64,000 bases of DNA from Halanaerobium saccharolyticum subsp. saccharolyticum DSM 6643 (GTDB taxonomy: Bacteria > Bacillota > Halanaerobiia > Halanaerobiales > Halanaerobiaceae), in assembly GCF_000350165.1 (NCBI RefSeq), contig NZ_CAUI01000005.1, forward strand, positions 124,001-188,000, written 5' to 3'. Each line of letters starts with the position of its first letter. Position 1 is the stretch's first letter. A program made the translations under genes and the position numbers. The notes below the pieces were generated by a model that had not been told where the DNA came from, did no database searches, and saw only the letters and a list, made by a program, of their open reading frames with translations. Below, one piece after another: positions 15,986 to 24,195 of the stretch.

Positions 15986-17485
15986 ATGGGAGCAGAAAAA
16001 GTACTTGAAATGAAAAATATTACTAAAACTTTCCCTGGGGTTAAAGCTTTAGATAAAGTTAATTTTTCTCTTAAAAAGGGAGAAGTGCATGCTTTACTTG
16101 GTGAAAATGGTGCTGGCAAATCAACTTTGATGAAAGTTTTGAATGGTATTCATCAACGAGACGAAGGTGAGATCATTTTAAGAGGTAAATCAGTTGAATT
16201 CAATGATACAAAAGAAGCTCAAAATGCAGGACTTGCAATAATTCACCAGGAGTTAGAATTAATACCACATCTCAATGTTGCAGAGAATATATTCCTGGGA
16301 CGTGAAGAAAAAAAAGGAGTTTTTATAGATTATAAAAAACTCTATCAAAATACAGAAGACGTATTAAATATGCTGGGAGTAAATATTGATCCGAAGTCAA
16401 AAATTAAGGACCTAAATATTGGTAGTCAGCAGATGGTTGAGATTGCAAAAGCTGTTTCGCAGGATGCTGAAATTCTGGTAATGGATGAACCTACTTCCTC
16501 TCTAACAAATCAAGAAATTGAAATATTATTCAAATTAATTGAGCGTTTAAAGGATCAGGATATTGCAATAGTTTATATTTCTCATCGTTTAGAAGAAGTT
16601 TTTGAGATATGTGATCGGGTTACAGTTTTAAGAGATGGAGAATTTGTTGGTGAGGTAGAAACTGTAGAAACTGATGAAGATGAATTAATAAATATGATGG
16701 TGGGCAGAACAATTGAAGATCGTTTTCCTAAAATGGAATTTAATCCAGGAGAAGAAATTTTAAAAATTGATAATTTATCGGTACCCGATGAAATCATTAA
16801 TGCATCTTTTTCTCTGCGTAAAGGAGAAATATTAGGTGTTGCAGGATTAATGGGATCTGGAAGAACTGAATTAGCTAAATCTATTTTTGGAGTTTTTAAA
16901 ACCAAAACTGGTGGAATTTATTATAAAGGAGAAAAAATAGAAATTAATTCACCAGCTGATGCGATAAATAAAGGGATTTATTATTTAAGTGAGGATCGTA
17001 AAGATGAAGGTTTAGTACTTAGTCTTTCGGTTGCTAACAACATTAGCATTTCTATTTTAAAGCAAATGTTAAAAGCTAATACTTTTATTAACTCAGCTTC
17101 TGAAAAAGAACTTGCTCAAAAATATATTAATGATTTAAATATAAAGACTCCTTCAGAAAAGCAACTAGTTAAAAATTTAAGTGGAGGGAATCAGCAGAAG
17201 GTTGTTATTTCTAAGCTCTTATCAACAAAGCCAGAAGTAGTAATTCTTGATGAACCAACAAGAGGAATAGATGTGGGAGCCAAAAGAGAAATATATAATT
17301 TAATGCAGGAGTTAATTGATAAAGAGGTTGCTGTAATTTTAATATCATCAGAACTACCTGAGGTATTAAATTTAAGCAATAGAGTTATAGTAATGCACGA
17401 AAAGGAAATAATGGGAGAACTGGATGCCGCTGAAGCAGATCAAGAAGCTGTAATGAAGCTGGCAACTGGAAGGAGGAGTCAGTAA
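15986..17485 (+). CDS. rbsA: Ribose ABC transporter ATP-binding protein
   Basis: The 499-aa protein has two fused ABC ATPase domains, as in RbsA. The first has Walker [10 protein letters not shown] near residue 38, signature [12 protein letters not shown] near 146 and Walker [12 protein letters not shown] near 163. The second has the degenerate P-loop [10 protein letters not shown] near 289, signature [14 protein letters not shown] near 398 and Walker [15 protein letters not shown] near 418. The weak second P-loop is normal for sugar transporters of this family. It powers ribose import with RbsC and RbsB, and lies directly between rbsD and rbsC with no gap. Confidence 0.93.
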   Translation: MGAEKVLEMKNITKTFPGVKALDKVNFSLKKGEVHALLGENGAGKSTLMKVLNGIHQRDEGEIILRGKSVEFNDTKEAQNAGLAIIHQELELIPHLNVAENIFLGREEKKGVFIDYKKLYQNTEDVLNMLGVNIDPKSKIKDLNIGSQQMVEIAKAVSQDAEILVMDEPTSSLTNQEIEILFKLIERLKDQDIAIVYISHRLEEVFEICDRVTVLRDGEFVGEVETVETDEDELINMMVGRTIEDRFPKMEFNPGEEILKIDNLSVPDEIINASFSLRKGEILGVAGLMGSGRTELAKSIFGVFKTKTGGIYYKGEKIEINSPADAINKGIYYLSEDRKDEGLVLSLSVANNISISILKQMLKANTFINSASEKELAQKYINDLNIKTPSEKQLVKNLSGGNQQKVVISKLLSTKPEVVILDEPTRGIDVGAKREIYNLMQELIDKEVAVILISSELPEVLNLSNRVIVMHEKEIMGELDAAEADQEAVMKLATGRRSQ

Positions 17486-17486
17486 A

Positions 17487-18449
17487 TTGAATAATCTTAA
17501 TAATAATATAAACAAAAAAAATGTTATAGAAATTTTAAATAAATTTAAAACTGGTATTGGACTTTTAATTTTAGTTACTGTTTTATCTTTTATGAGTCCT
17601 TATTTTTTAACAATACCTAATCTACTAAACGTAGTGAGACAGGTTTCAATTATTGCAATAATATCTTTTGGTATGACAATGGTAATTTTAACCGGAGGTA
17701 TTGATCTTTCAGTTGGTTCAATGCTTGCTTTCTCGGGAGCAGTAACTGCTGGAATGATTGTTAATTCAGGTCTTAATGTATTTGTAGCTATTTTGATTGG
17801 TCTGGCGGCTGGTACAGCGCTTGGCTTATTTAATGGAATTGCAGTTGCCAAAGCTAAATTACCAGCATTTATTGTAACTTTAGCAATGATGACAGTAGCC
17901 CGAGGTTTTACTCTGATTTATACAAATGGACGGCCTATTTCAGGTTTTGATGAAACTTTTAGATTCTTTGGTGCTGGCTATTTGGGTAGAATTCCAGTTC
18001 CAGTTATTATTATGTTTATACTTTTGTTTATAATATATATTTTACTAAAAAAGACACCATTAGGCCGCTACATTTACGCAATTGGTGGTAATGAAAAAGC
18101 AACTAAATTATCAGGTATTAATACAGATCGAATAAAAATAGCAGTTTATGCTTTAAATGGTTTTTTAGCTGCAGTCAGTGGAATTATTCTAACTTCAAGA
18201 TTAAATTCAGCCCAACCGATGGCTGGAGAAGGTTATGAGTTAGATGCAATTGCAGCTGTTGTACTTGGTGGAACCAGCCTCTCAGGTGGTAGTGGGGGCG
18301 TAGTTGGTACAATTATTGGTGCTTTGATTATAGCGGTTTTAAATAACGGTTTAAATCTCTTAAATGTATCATCATTTTATCAGTTAGTCGCTAAAGGTGC
18401 TGTTATTCTGCTTGCTGTCTTCTTAGATCGTAAGAGTCAGCAGCAGTAA
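17487..18449 (+). CDS. rbsC: Ribose ABC transporter permease
   Basis: The 320-aa protein is an integral membrane permease with about eight to ten membrane segments. Family motifs are MTMVILTGGIDLSVGSMLAF near residues 64-82, the GIAVAKAKLPAFIVTLAMM stretch near 112-130 and the cytoplasmic loop GRYIYAIGGNEKATKLSGI near 193-211 that contacts the ATPase. TTG 17487 follows AGGAGGAG, one base after the rbsA stop. It forms the channel for ribose across the inner membrane. Confidence 0.93.
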   Translation: MNNLNNNINKKNVIEILNKFKTGIGLLILVTVLSFMSPYFLTIPNLLNVVRQVSIIAIISFGMTMVILTGGIDLSVGSMLAFSGAVTAGMIVNSGLNVFVAILIGLAAGTALGLFNGIAVAKAKLPAFIVTLAMMTVARGFTLIYTNGRPISGFDETFRFFGAGYLGRIPVPVIIMFILLFIIYILLKKTPLGRYIYAIGGNEKATKLSGINTDRIKIAVYALNGFLAAVSGIILTSRLNSAQPMAGEGYELDAIAAVVLGGTSLSGGSGGVVGTIIGALIIAVLNNGLNLLNVSSFYQLVAKGAVILLAVFLDRKSQQQ

Positions 18450-18482
18450 TAATATAGATTAAGAAAAATACTCCAAATAGGA

Positions 18483-18507
18483 GGTGATCTTTTCACCAGC
18501 TTCTTTT
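18483..18507 (+). other. Weak hairpin with T-run between rbsC and rbsB
   Basis: GGTGA (18483-18487) and TCACC (18493-18497) pair around 5 nt, followed by AGCTTCTTTTT. The stem is short, so it could at most be a leaky terminator or processing site that alters rbsB level relative to the upstream genes. Confidence 0.3.
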
Positions 18508-18552
18508 TGACAGAATTCATTAAAAGAATTAAATTCAAGGAGGAATAAAAAA

Positions 18553-19443
18553 ATGAGAAAAATTATTGTATTAGCTTTATCTTTAATGTTGGTAGTCGGA
18601 CTTTCTGTAGGTGCTGCAGCTCAGGATATTAAAATTGGTTTGGCTGTATCTACCTTAAATAACCCGTTCTTTGTTGACTTAAAAGATGGTGCTGAAGCTA
18701 TGGCAGAAGAAATGGGAGTAGAAATTTTAACAGTTGATGCTCAGAATGATGCAGCAGCTCAGTTGAGCAGTGTTGAAGACTTATTAATTAAACAGATTGA
18801 TGTTTTAATTGTGAATCCTGTTGATGGCAATGCTGTAGTTTCTGCAATTACAGCTGCTAAGGATGCAGGAGTACCTGTAATCACAGTTGACCGTGCAGCA
18901 GAAGGTATTGATGTTACAAGTCATATTGCTTCTGATAACGTTGCTGGTGGAGAAATGGCTGGAGACTTTATTGCTGAGCAGTTAGGTGAAGAAGGTAATG
19001 TTGTAGAACTTCAGGGTATCCCTGGAACCTCTGCTGCAAGAGATAGAGGTAAAGGTTTTAACCAGGCTATGGATAAATATTCTGGTATGGAAGTAATAGC
19101 AAGACAGCCTGCTGGTTTTGATCGTGCAGAAGGTATGACAGTTATGGAAAATATCTTACAGGGTAATCAAAACATTGACGCTGTATTTGCTCACAATGAT
19201 AACATGGCTTTAGGTGCAATGGAAGCTATAGCAGCAGCTGGTCGTTCTGATGAGATTATGATTGTTGGTTTTGATGCTATTGATGATGCAAGAGAAGCTG
19301 TAAAAGAAGGAGAAATGGCAGCTACTGTTGCTCAAAAGCCAGGATTAATGGGTGAAATGGCAGTTGAAACAGCAATTAAGGTAGTAAATGGAGAAGAAGT
19401 TGCTGAATATACTCCAGTACCTTTAGAATTAATTACTGAGTAA
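18553..19443 (+). CDS. rbsB: Periplasmic ribose-binding protein
   Basis: The 296-aa protein is a type I sugar-binding protein for the RbsABC importer. It has a signal peptide with an A-X-A type cleavage site (SVGAAAQ, about residue 23) and no lipobox cysteine. The ligand-binding landmarks are VSTLNNPFF (residues about 34-42), VNPVDGNAV, VDRAAEG, the hinge segment GTSAARDRGKGF near 157-168 and GFDAID near 238. The lack of a lipid anchor means it floats in a periplasm, consistent with a two-membrane cell. It is last in the operon, separated by about 100 nt from rbsC and followed by a strong terminator. Confidence 0.92.
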   Translation: MRKIIVLALSLMLVVGLSVGAAAQDIKIGLAVSTLNNPFFVDLKDGAEAMAEEMGVEILTVDAQNDAAAQLSSVEDLLIKQIDVLIVNPVDGNAVVSAITAAKDAGVPVITVDRAAEGIDVTSHIASDNVAGGEMAGDFIAEQLGEEGNVVELQGIPGTSAARDRGKGFNQAMDKYSGMEVIARQPAGFDRAEGMTVMENILQGNQNIDAVFAHNDNMALGAMEAIAAAGRSDEIMIVGFDAIDDAREAVKEGEMAATVAQKPGLMGEMAVETAIKVVNGEEVAEYTPVPLELITE

Positions 19444-19482
19444 ATAAATTTAATTAAAACTAATCAGAGATAAAAAAATTAA

Positions 19483-19520
19483 CAAACAAAACCCTTCCAA
19501 ATTTTGGAAGGGTTTTGTTA
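19483..19520 (+). terminator. Strong Rho-independent terminator of the ribose operon
   Basis: A 14-bp perfect stem (arms 19487-19500 and 19504-19517) with a 3-nt loop ATT; the A-run before and T-run within the stem let it work on either strand. Confidence 0.95.
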
Positions 19521-19547
19521 TGTCTATGTGTATTAAATTAATGATAT

Positions 19548-19577
19548 TTGTATTTAGGTAACTAAATTATATATAAT
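19548..19577 (+). promoter_or_regulatory. Probable sigma-A promoter of the sigma-54 activator gene
   Basis: TTGTAT (19548-19553) and TATAAT (19572-19577) are separated by 18 nt, about 40 nt before the GTG start at 19618. Confidence 0.5.
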
Positions 19578-19617
19578 GTAAATTAGAAGCTTTAGTTTAA
19601 TATAAGGAGATGGTTAT

Positions 19618-21699
19618 GTGAAAGTTTTTCAAGCAATGACAAAAGATCCTATGACATTGACCCCAGATAGTACAATAAAAATGGCTGCTAAAATTTTCTA
19701 TAATAATAAGATTGATGGAGCGCCAGTGGTTTCTAAAGAAAAAAAGGTTATTGGTATTTTTACAAAAAGCCATATTATGAAATCTTCTATCGAAGGTATA
19801 AATACTAATAATAAAATTGAAACCATAATGACAAAGGATGTTATTACAGTCAGCAAAAATCAAAGTCTGGAAGAAGTATGGAATATTAAAGTTGGAAGAC
19901 TTCCTGTAGTTGATGATAATAATAAATTAATTGGTATTTTAACAAGAACAGATCTTTTAACCAATTTTTCTGATAAATATAAAAAAATTGCTGAAAAGTA
20001 TAATGCAATATTTAACTTTACTCATAATGGAATTATAAGTGTTAATTTAGATTCTAAAATAGTTAGTTGTAATCAAGCTGCAAAGAATATGTTAGAAAAG
20101 AAACAGGAAGATTTAGTTGGGCAAAAACTCACAGATTTAATTCCTGATAATGGTATTAAAGAAGTCATAGAATCTCAAACTAAAAGTTTAAGTCAAAAGG
20201 TTAAATATAAAGATAAAACTTTTTTAACTAATCGGAGCCCTTTATATAAAGATGGAAAAATAGATGGTGCAATCTCAGTTTTTCAGGATATTTCTGAATT
20301 AGAAGAAGTTTCAAAAGAATTAAATTATGTTAAAAACCTTAATAAAGAGTTAGATGCCATTATAGAATCTGTTTCAGATGGTATTTATATAACAAATGGT
20401 AATGGTGATACACTAAGAATAAATAGTAGTTATGAGAAAATAACTGGAATTAAAAGTGAAGAAGTTCTTGGTAAAAATATGAAAGAACTTGTGGAAAATG
20501 GTGTTTTTTCTGAATCAGTAACTTTTAAAGTTTTGGAAAAAAAAGCACCTGTTAGTGTAATGCATGAAATTAAAACTGGTCAAAAAGTTTTGAGCACAGG
20601 TCATCCAGTTTTTAATGACGAGGGTAATATTGTAAGAGTAGTAACTACTGCCCGTGATGTTAAAGAGTTAAATCATTTAAAACAAGAGCTGAATGAAGCA
20701 AAAAAATTAAGTGAAAAGTATTATTCTGAATTAGAGAAATTAAGAAAGCAACAAATTCAAATGGATGATATTATATTTAAAAGCAATAAAATGAAAAATA
20801 TAATCGATTTATCTATTCAGATGGGTAGAGTAGATTCTACTATATTCATAACAGGAGAATCTGGTGTTGGAAAAGAAGTTGTTGCAAATGTTATTCATGA
20901 ATCTAGTGAACGGACTTCAGGTTCTTTAATTAAAGTAAACTGTGGTGCTATTCCTGATAATTTATTAGAAGCAGAATTATTTGGTTATTCTGAAGGTTCT
21001 TTTACAGGGGCTAAAAAAGGTGGGAAGCCTGGAATGTTTGAACTAGCTGACGGAGGGACATTGTTTTTAGATGAAATTGCTGAATTACCATTAAATTTAC
21101 AGGTTAAATTACTTAGAGTTTTACAGGAAGAAGAGATTATAAGAGTTGGCGGAACAAATACAATAAAGATTGATGTTAGAATAATTGCTGCTACAAATCA
21201 AGATCTAAATAAAATGTTAAAAAAAGGAGAATTTAGAGAAGATTTATTTTATCGTTTAAATGTTGTTCCAATTAACATTCCACCTTTAAGAGAGCGGAGA
21301 GAAGATATTAGTCAGTTGATTTATAAATTTCTAGATGATTTTAATAAAAAATATAAAAAAAATAAAAAAATAACACTTGATACAATTAATTTTTTAGAAA
21401 ATTATGAATGGCCTGGCAATGTGCGAGAATTAAAAAATCTAATCGAGAGATTTGTTGTCATTTCTGAAGAAGATACAATTGACTTAAACTTTTTACCCAA
21501 TACAATTTATAACAAAAAAGAAAAAAATAACTACTATTTAAATGAAATTATGCCTTTAAGGAAAGCTATTGCAATAGCAGAAAAGTCTTTATTAGAAAAG
21601 GCTTTTTCAAAATTTGATACTACTTATCAAGTAGCAAAAGTTCTTGAAGTGAGTCAGCCAACTATAGTTCGAAAAAAAAAGAAATATGATATAAAATAA
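19618..21699 (+). CDS. Sigma-54-dependent activator with CBS pair and two PAS domains
   Basis: The 693-aa protein holds, in order: two CBS domains (residues about 5-118), two PAS domains (about 125-230 and 243-350), a short coiled linker, an AAA+ sigma-54 interaction domain (about 385-620) and a TyrR-like helix-turn-helix (TTYQVAKVLEVSQPTIVRKK near the end). Walker A is GESGVGKE at about 412-419 and Walker B is LFLDEI near 483. The sigma-54 contact loop reads GSFTGA at about 460 instead of GAFTGA, a mild change that keeps the key Phe and Thr. CBS domains suggest adenosyl ligands such as ATP, AMP or SAM. It lies next to a sigma-54 promoter and dyads in front of the lysine fermentation genes, so it very probably activates them. 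GTG 19618 follows AAGGAG. Confidence 0.9.
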   Translation: MKVFQAMTKDPMTLTPDSTIKMAAKIFYNNKIDGAPVVSKEKKVIGIFTKSHIMKSSIEGINTNNKIETIMTKDVITVSKNQSLEEVWNIKVGRLPVVDDNNKLIGILTRTDLLTNFSDKYKKIAEKYNAIFNFTHNGIISVNLDSKIVSCNQAAKNMLEKKQEDLVGQKLTDLIPDNGIKEVIESQTKSLSQKVKYKDKTFLTNRSPLYKDGKIDGAISVFQDISELEEVSKELNYVKNLNKELDAIIESVSDGIYITNGNGDTLRINSSYEKITGIKSEEVLGKNMKELVENGVFSESVTFKVLEKKAPVSVMHEIKTGQKVLSTGHPVFNDEGNIVRVVTTARDVKELNHLKQELNEAKKLSEKYYSELEKLRKQQIQMDDIIFKSNKMKNIIDLSIQMGRVDSTIFITGESGVGKEVVANVIHESSERTSGSLIKVNCGAIPDNLLEAELFGYSEGSFTGAKKGGKPGMFELADGGTLFLDEIAELPLNLQVKLLRVLQEEEIIRVGGTNTIKIDVRIIAATNQDLNKMLKKGEFREDLFYRLNVVPINIPPLRERREDISQLIYKFLDDFNKKYKKNKKITLDTINFLENYEWPGNVRELKNLIERFVVISEEDTIDLNFLPNTIYNKKEKNNYYLNEIMPLRKAIAIAEKSLLEKAFSKFDTTYQVAKVLEVSQPTIVRKKKKYDIK

Positions 21700-21747
21700 A
21701 CCTTGATTCATTATTGAATCTAATAATACAAAAATGAATCAAGGTTT
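21698..21747 (+). terminator. Long inverted repeat after the activator gene
   Basis: AAACCTTGATTCATT (21698-21712) and AATGAATCAAGGTTT (21733-21747) are perfect 15-bp complements around a 20-nt loop, starting at the stop codon. Only a weak T-stretch follows, so it may be a poor terminator. It also contains the GATTCA/TGAATC half-sites described as activator sites, so it may serve both as mRNA end and as DNA site. Confidence 0.55.
21705..21720 (+). promoter_or_regulatory. Upstream activator dyad 1 for the sigma-54 promoter
   Basis: GATTCATTATTGAATC is a perfect inverted repeat GATTCA-N4-TGAATC. It is repeated with the same 4-nt spacer at 21800-21815. Its centre is about 275 bp upstream of the predicted transcription start. 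Confidence 0.65.
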
Positions 21748-21799
21748 AAGTTTGTCAAAACAGGATTCATAAATAAAAAATCATAAAAAAAAGCATAAT

Positions 21800-21815
21800 G
21801 ATTCAAAAATGAATC
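21800..21815 (+). promoter_or_regulatory. Upstream activator dyad 2 for the sigma-54 promoter
   Basis: GATTCAAAAATGAATC repeats the GATTCA-N4-TGAATC dyad exactly in both arms. Its centre is about 180 bp upstream of the predicted start, a usual distance for enhancer-type sites. Further single half-sites lie at 21735-21740 and 21764-21769. The rest of this 333-nt gap (21816-21960) is A/T-tract DNA, which would bend easily; I see no gene in it. Confidence 0.7.
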
Positions 21816-21960
21816 GAAATCCGACAATTTAATCAATTTTATGGATTAAAAATATTTTGAATATATATAATTTAGCTAAAAAAATGACTAAAAAGTTTTT
21901 TTTAACTAAAAATGCATATTATTATACAAAAAAAGAATGAAAAACACAGTTTTAAGGGCT

Positions 21961-21978
21961 TTGGCACGAATTATGCAT
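21961..21978 (+). promoter_or_regulatory. Sigma-54 (-24/-12) promoter of the lysine fermentation genes
   Basis: TTGGCACGAATTATGCAT has GG at 21963-21964 and GC at 21975-21976 with exactly 10 bp between them and TTGGCACG as the -24 element, close to the consensus TTGGCACG-N4-TTGCW (first T of the -12 block is A). Transcription should start near 21988, about 45 nt before kdd. Confidence 0.85.
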
Positions 21979-22032
21979 TTTATTAAGAGTGAGTGATTAA
22001 AATATAAATTTCAAAAAAGGAAGGTGTTAAAA

Positions 22033-23067
22033 ATGAAAGGTAGCAAGTATGGAACTCACAGAGTAATTAAAAACAAAGGAGATTTACCACAACCAGCAGA
22101 AAAAATTGACAATAATATGGAAATTTATGATAATGAAATTTTGATAGAGGTAAAAACTCTTAATATTGATTCAGCAAGTTTTACTCAGATTAAAAAGGAA
22201 GCTGGAGGAGATGAAAAACAAATTGAAAAAATTATGCAGAGAATTGTAAATAATAGAGGTAAACATCACAATCCAGTTACAGGTTCTGGAGGAATGTTAG
22301 TTGGAATTGTTGAAGAAATCGGTGAAGATCTTAAAGGGAAGATTGAACTGGAAGTTGGAGATGAAATTGCAACTTTAGTATCTCTTTCTTTAACTCCCTT
22401 ATTAATTGAAGAGATTTTAGAGATAAGAAAAGATACAGATCAGGTAGATATTAAAGGAAAGGCAGTTTTATTTGAAAGTGGAATTTATGCTAAACTTCCA
22501 GAAGATATGTCCAGAAACTTAGCTCTGGCTGTTTTAGATGTTGCAGGCGCACCAGCTCAGACTGCTAAGTTAGTTGAGCCAGGAGACAGTGTACTAATTA
22601 TTGGTGCGGGTGGAAAATCCGGAACATTATGTTTACATGAAGCTCAAAAGAGAGCTGGAATTTCAGGTAAAGTAATTGCTCTTGAATATAGTCAGGAAGG
22701 TTGTGAAAGAGTAGAAAGTTTAGGTCTTGCAGATGCGATCATCCAGGCTGATGCTACAAAACCAACTGAGGTCTTAAATAAAATTGAAGAAGTAACAAAT
22801 GGAGAGTTGGTAGATCTAACAATTAACTGTGTTAATATACCAAATACTGAATTGTCATGTATTTTAGCAACTAAAGATAGTGGTAAGGTTTATTTCTTCA
22901 GCATGGCTACAAGCTTTACAGCAGCTGCTTTAGGTGCCGAAGGTGTTGGTAAAGACACAGAAATGTTAATTGGTAATGGTTATACTAAAAACCACTCAGA
23001 AATTGCACTTCAGGTGCTTAGAGAAAATGAAGATATAAAAGAACTTTTTGAAAAGATTTATCTTTAA
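22033..23067 (+). CDS. kdd: L-erythro-3,5-diaminohexanoate dehydrogenase
   Basis: The 344-aa protein matches Kdd, which oxidatively deaminates L-erythro-3,5-diaminohexanoate to 5-amino-3-oxohexanoate, making NAD(P)H and ammonia. The N-terminal MKGSKYGTHRVI and the segment HHNPVTGSGGMLVG near residues 77-90 are family-typical, and the nucleotide-binding loop is GAGGKSGTLCLHEAQ near 193-207. ATG 22033 follows GGAAGGTG; a TTG at 22024 would overlap that site. It is the first gene after the sigma-54 promoter and precedes the aminomutase genes, exactly as its substrate order suggests. Confidence 0.93.
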   Translation: MKGSKYGTHRVIKNKGDLPQPAEKIDNNMEIYDNEILIEVKTLNIDSASFTQIKKEAGGDEKQIEKIMQRIVNNRGKHHNPVTGSGGMLVGIVEEIGEDLKGKIELEVGDEIATLVSLSLTPLLIEEILEIRKDTDQVDIKGKAVLFESGIYAKLPEDMSRNLALAVLDVAGAPAQTAKLVEPGDSVLIIGAGGKSGTLCLHEAQKRAGISGKVIALEYSQEGCERVESLGLADAIIQADATKPTEVLNKIEEVTNGELVDLTINCVNIPNTELSCILATKDSGKVYFFSMATSFTAAALGAEGVGKDTEMLIGNGYTKNHSEIALQVLRENEDIKELFEKIYL

Positions 23068-23118
23068 TAATAAATCTACATATAAATGAAAAAAGGTACT
23101 TTCAAAGGTGAATACAAA

Positions 23119-24195
23119 ATGAGTTTATTAAAGCAGATTCAGGAAGAAAAAATCAAATCAGTATCTATTATAGGTATGGCTAAAAACACTGGAAAAACAG
23201 TTACTTTAAATCATCTTTTAAAGTTGGCTGAATTGTCAGGGAAGCAGACTGCTCTGACAACTATCGGTCTTGATGGTGAAGATAAAGATAAAGTAATGGA
23301 TAATCCAAAACCTAATATACTAGTTTTGGAAAACACAATAATTGCAAATGCAAAAAAACTACTTTTAGAAAGTGATCTCAACTTTGAAATTTTAGCAGCT
23401 ACAGGGATTGAATCTCCTCTGGGAGAAATAATCATTGCCAGAAATAAAGAAAGAGGTTTTATTAAACTCAGTGGTCCAAGTTCTAAAAATGACCTGAAGC
23501 TGATCAAAAAAGAATTTTTGAAATATAGTCCTGATTTGATCTTAATTGATGGTGCATTGGACAGAAGATCTTTTTCGTCTCCCGCCTTAACTGATGCGAC
23601 TATTTTGGCCACAGGAGCGGTTGTTGCAAATAATCCCAGTTCTATAGTTAATAAAATAAGTTATCAAAGTGAACTTTTTAAAATCAAAAAAAGTCGAGAT
23701 CAAAAAATTAATAAAATTATCTCAGGAATTTCGCAGGGTGTTAAAGTAGTGATAATAGATAAAGATTATCATAAGAAAATTCTGGATTTGAAAACAATTT
23801 TAAATAATATGGAAGAGGTTATTAACCATATTGATAAAGATACGAAGGCTGTTTATTTTAATGGTGCCCTGGTAAATGACATGATAAATACTTTAATTAA
23901 TAAATGTGCTTTTATTAATCAATTTGAAATTGTTGTTAATGATGCTACTCATATCTTTATTAGCCCAATGATTTTTAATAGATTCAGTGCTAAAAAGGGT
24001 AATATTAAAGTAAAAGATGAAATTAATCTTTTAGGAATAACTATTAACCCCTTTTCGCCAAATGGAACTTACCTTAACCCTTTAAAACTATTGAGAAAAA
24101 TATCTGATGCTGTAGCTCCTATACCCTGCTATGAAGTAGTTTTAAATAAAAAAAGTTCTGCAAAAGGAGTTGAAGATATTGAAATTTTTAAATGA
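23119..24195 (+). CDS. kamB: KamB, lysine 5,6-aminomutase-associated P-loop protein
   Basis: The 358-aa protein carries a P-loop GMAKNTGKT (residues 19-27) and a likely Walker B region PDLILIDGALDRR near 138-150. It corresponds to KamB of lysine fermentation operons, which with the MutS-like KamC is annotated as a reactivase for the B12-dependent lysine 5,6-aminomutase. The exact mechanism is, to my knowledge, based mainly on gene context. ATG 23119 follows AAAGGTG by 8 nt; an earlier ATG at 23086 has no ribosome site. It overlaps kamC by 17 nt, so both are made together. Cytosolic; no membrane segment. Confidence 0.82.
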   Translation: MSLLKQIQEEKIKSVSIIGMAKNTGKTVTLNHLLKLAELSGKQTALTTIGLDGEDKDKVMDNPKPNILVLENTIIANAKKLLLESDLNFEILAATGIESPLGEIIIARNKERGFIKLSGPSSKNDLKLIKKEFLKYSPDLILIDGALDRRSFSSPALTDATILATGAVVANNPSSIVNKISYQSELFKIKKSRDQKINKIISGISQGVKVVIIDKDYHKKILDLKTILNNMEEVINHIDKDTKAVYFNGALVNDMINTLINKCAFINQFEIVVNDATHIFISPMIFNRFSAKKGNIKVKDEINLLGITINPFSPNGTYLNPLKLLRKISDAVAPIPCYEVVLNKKSSAKGVEDIEIFK

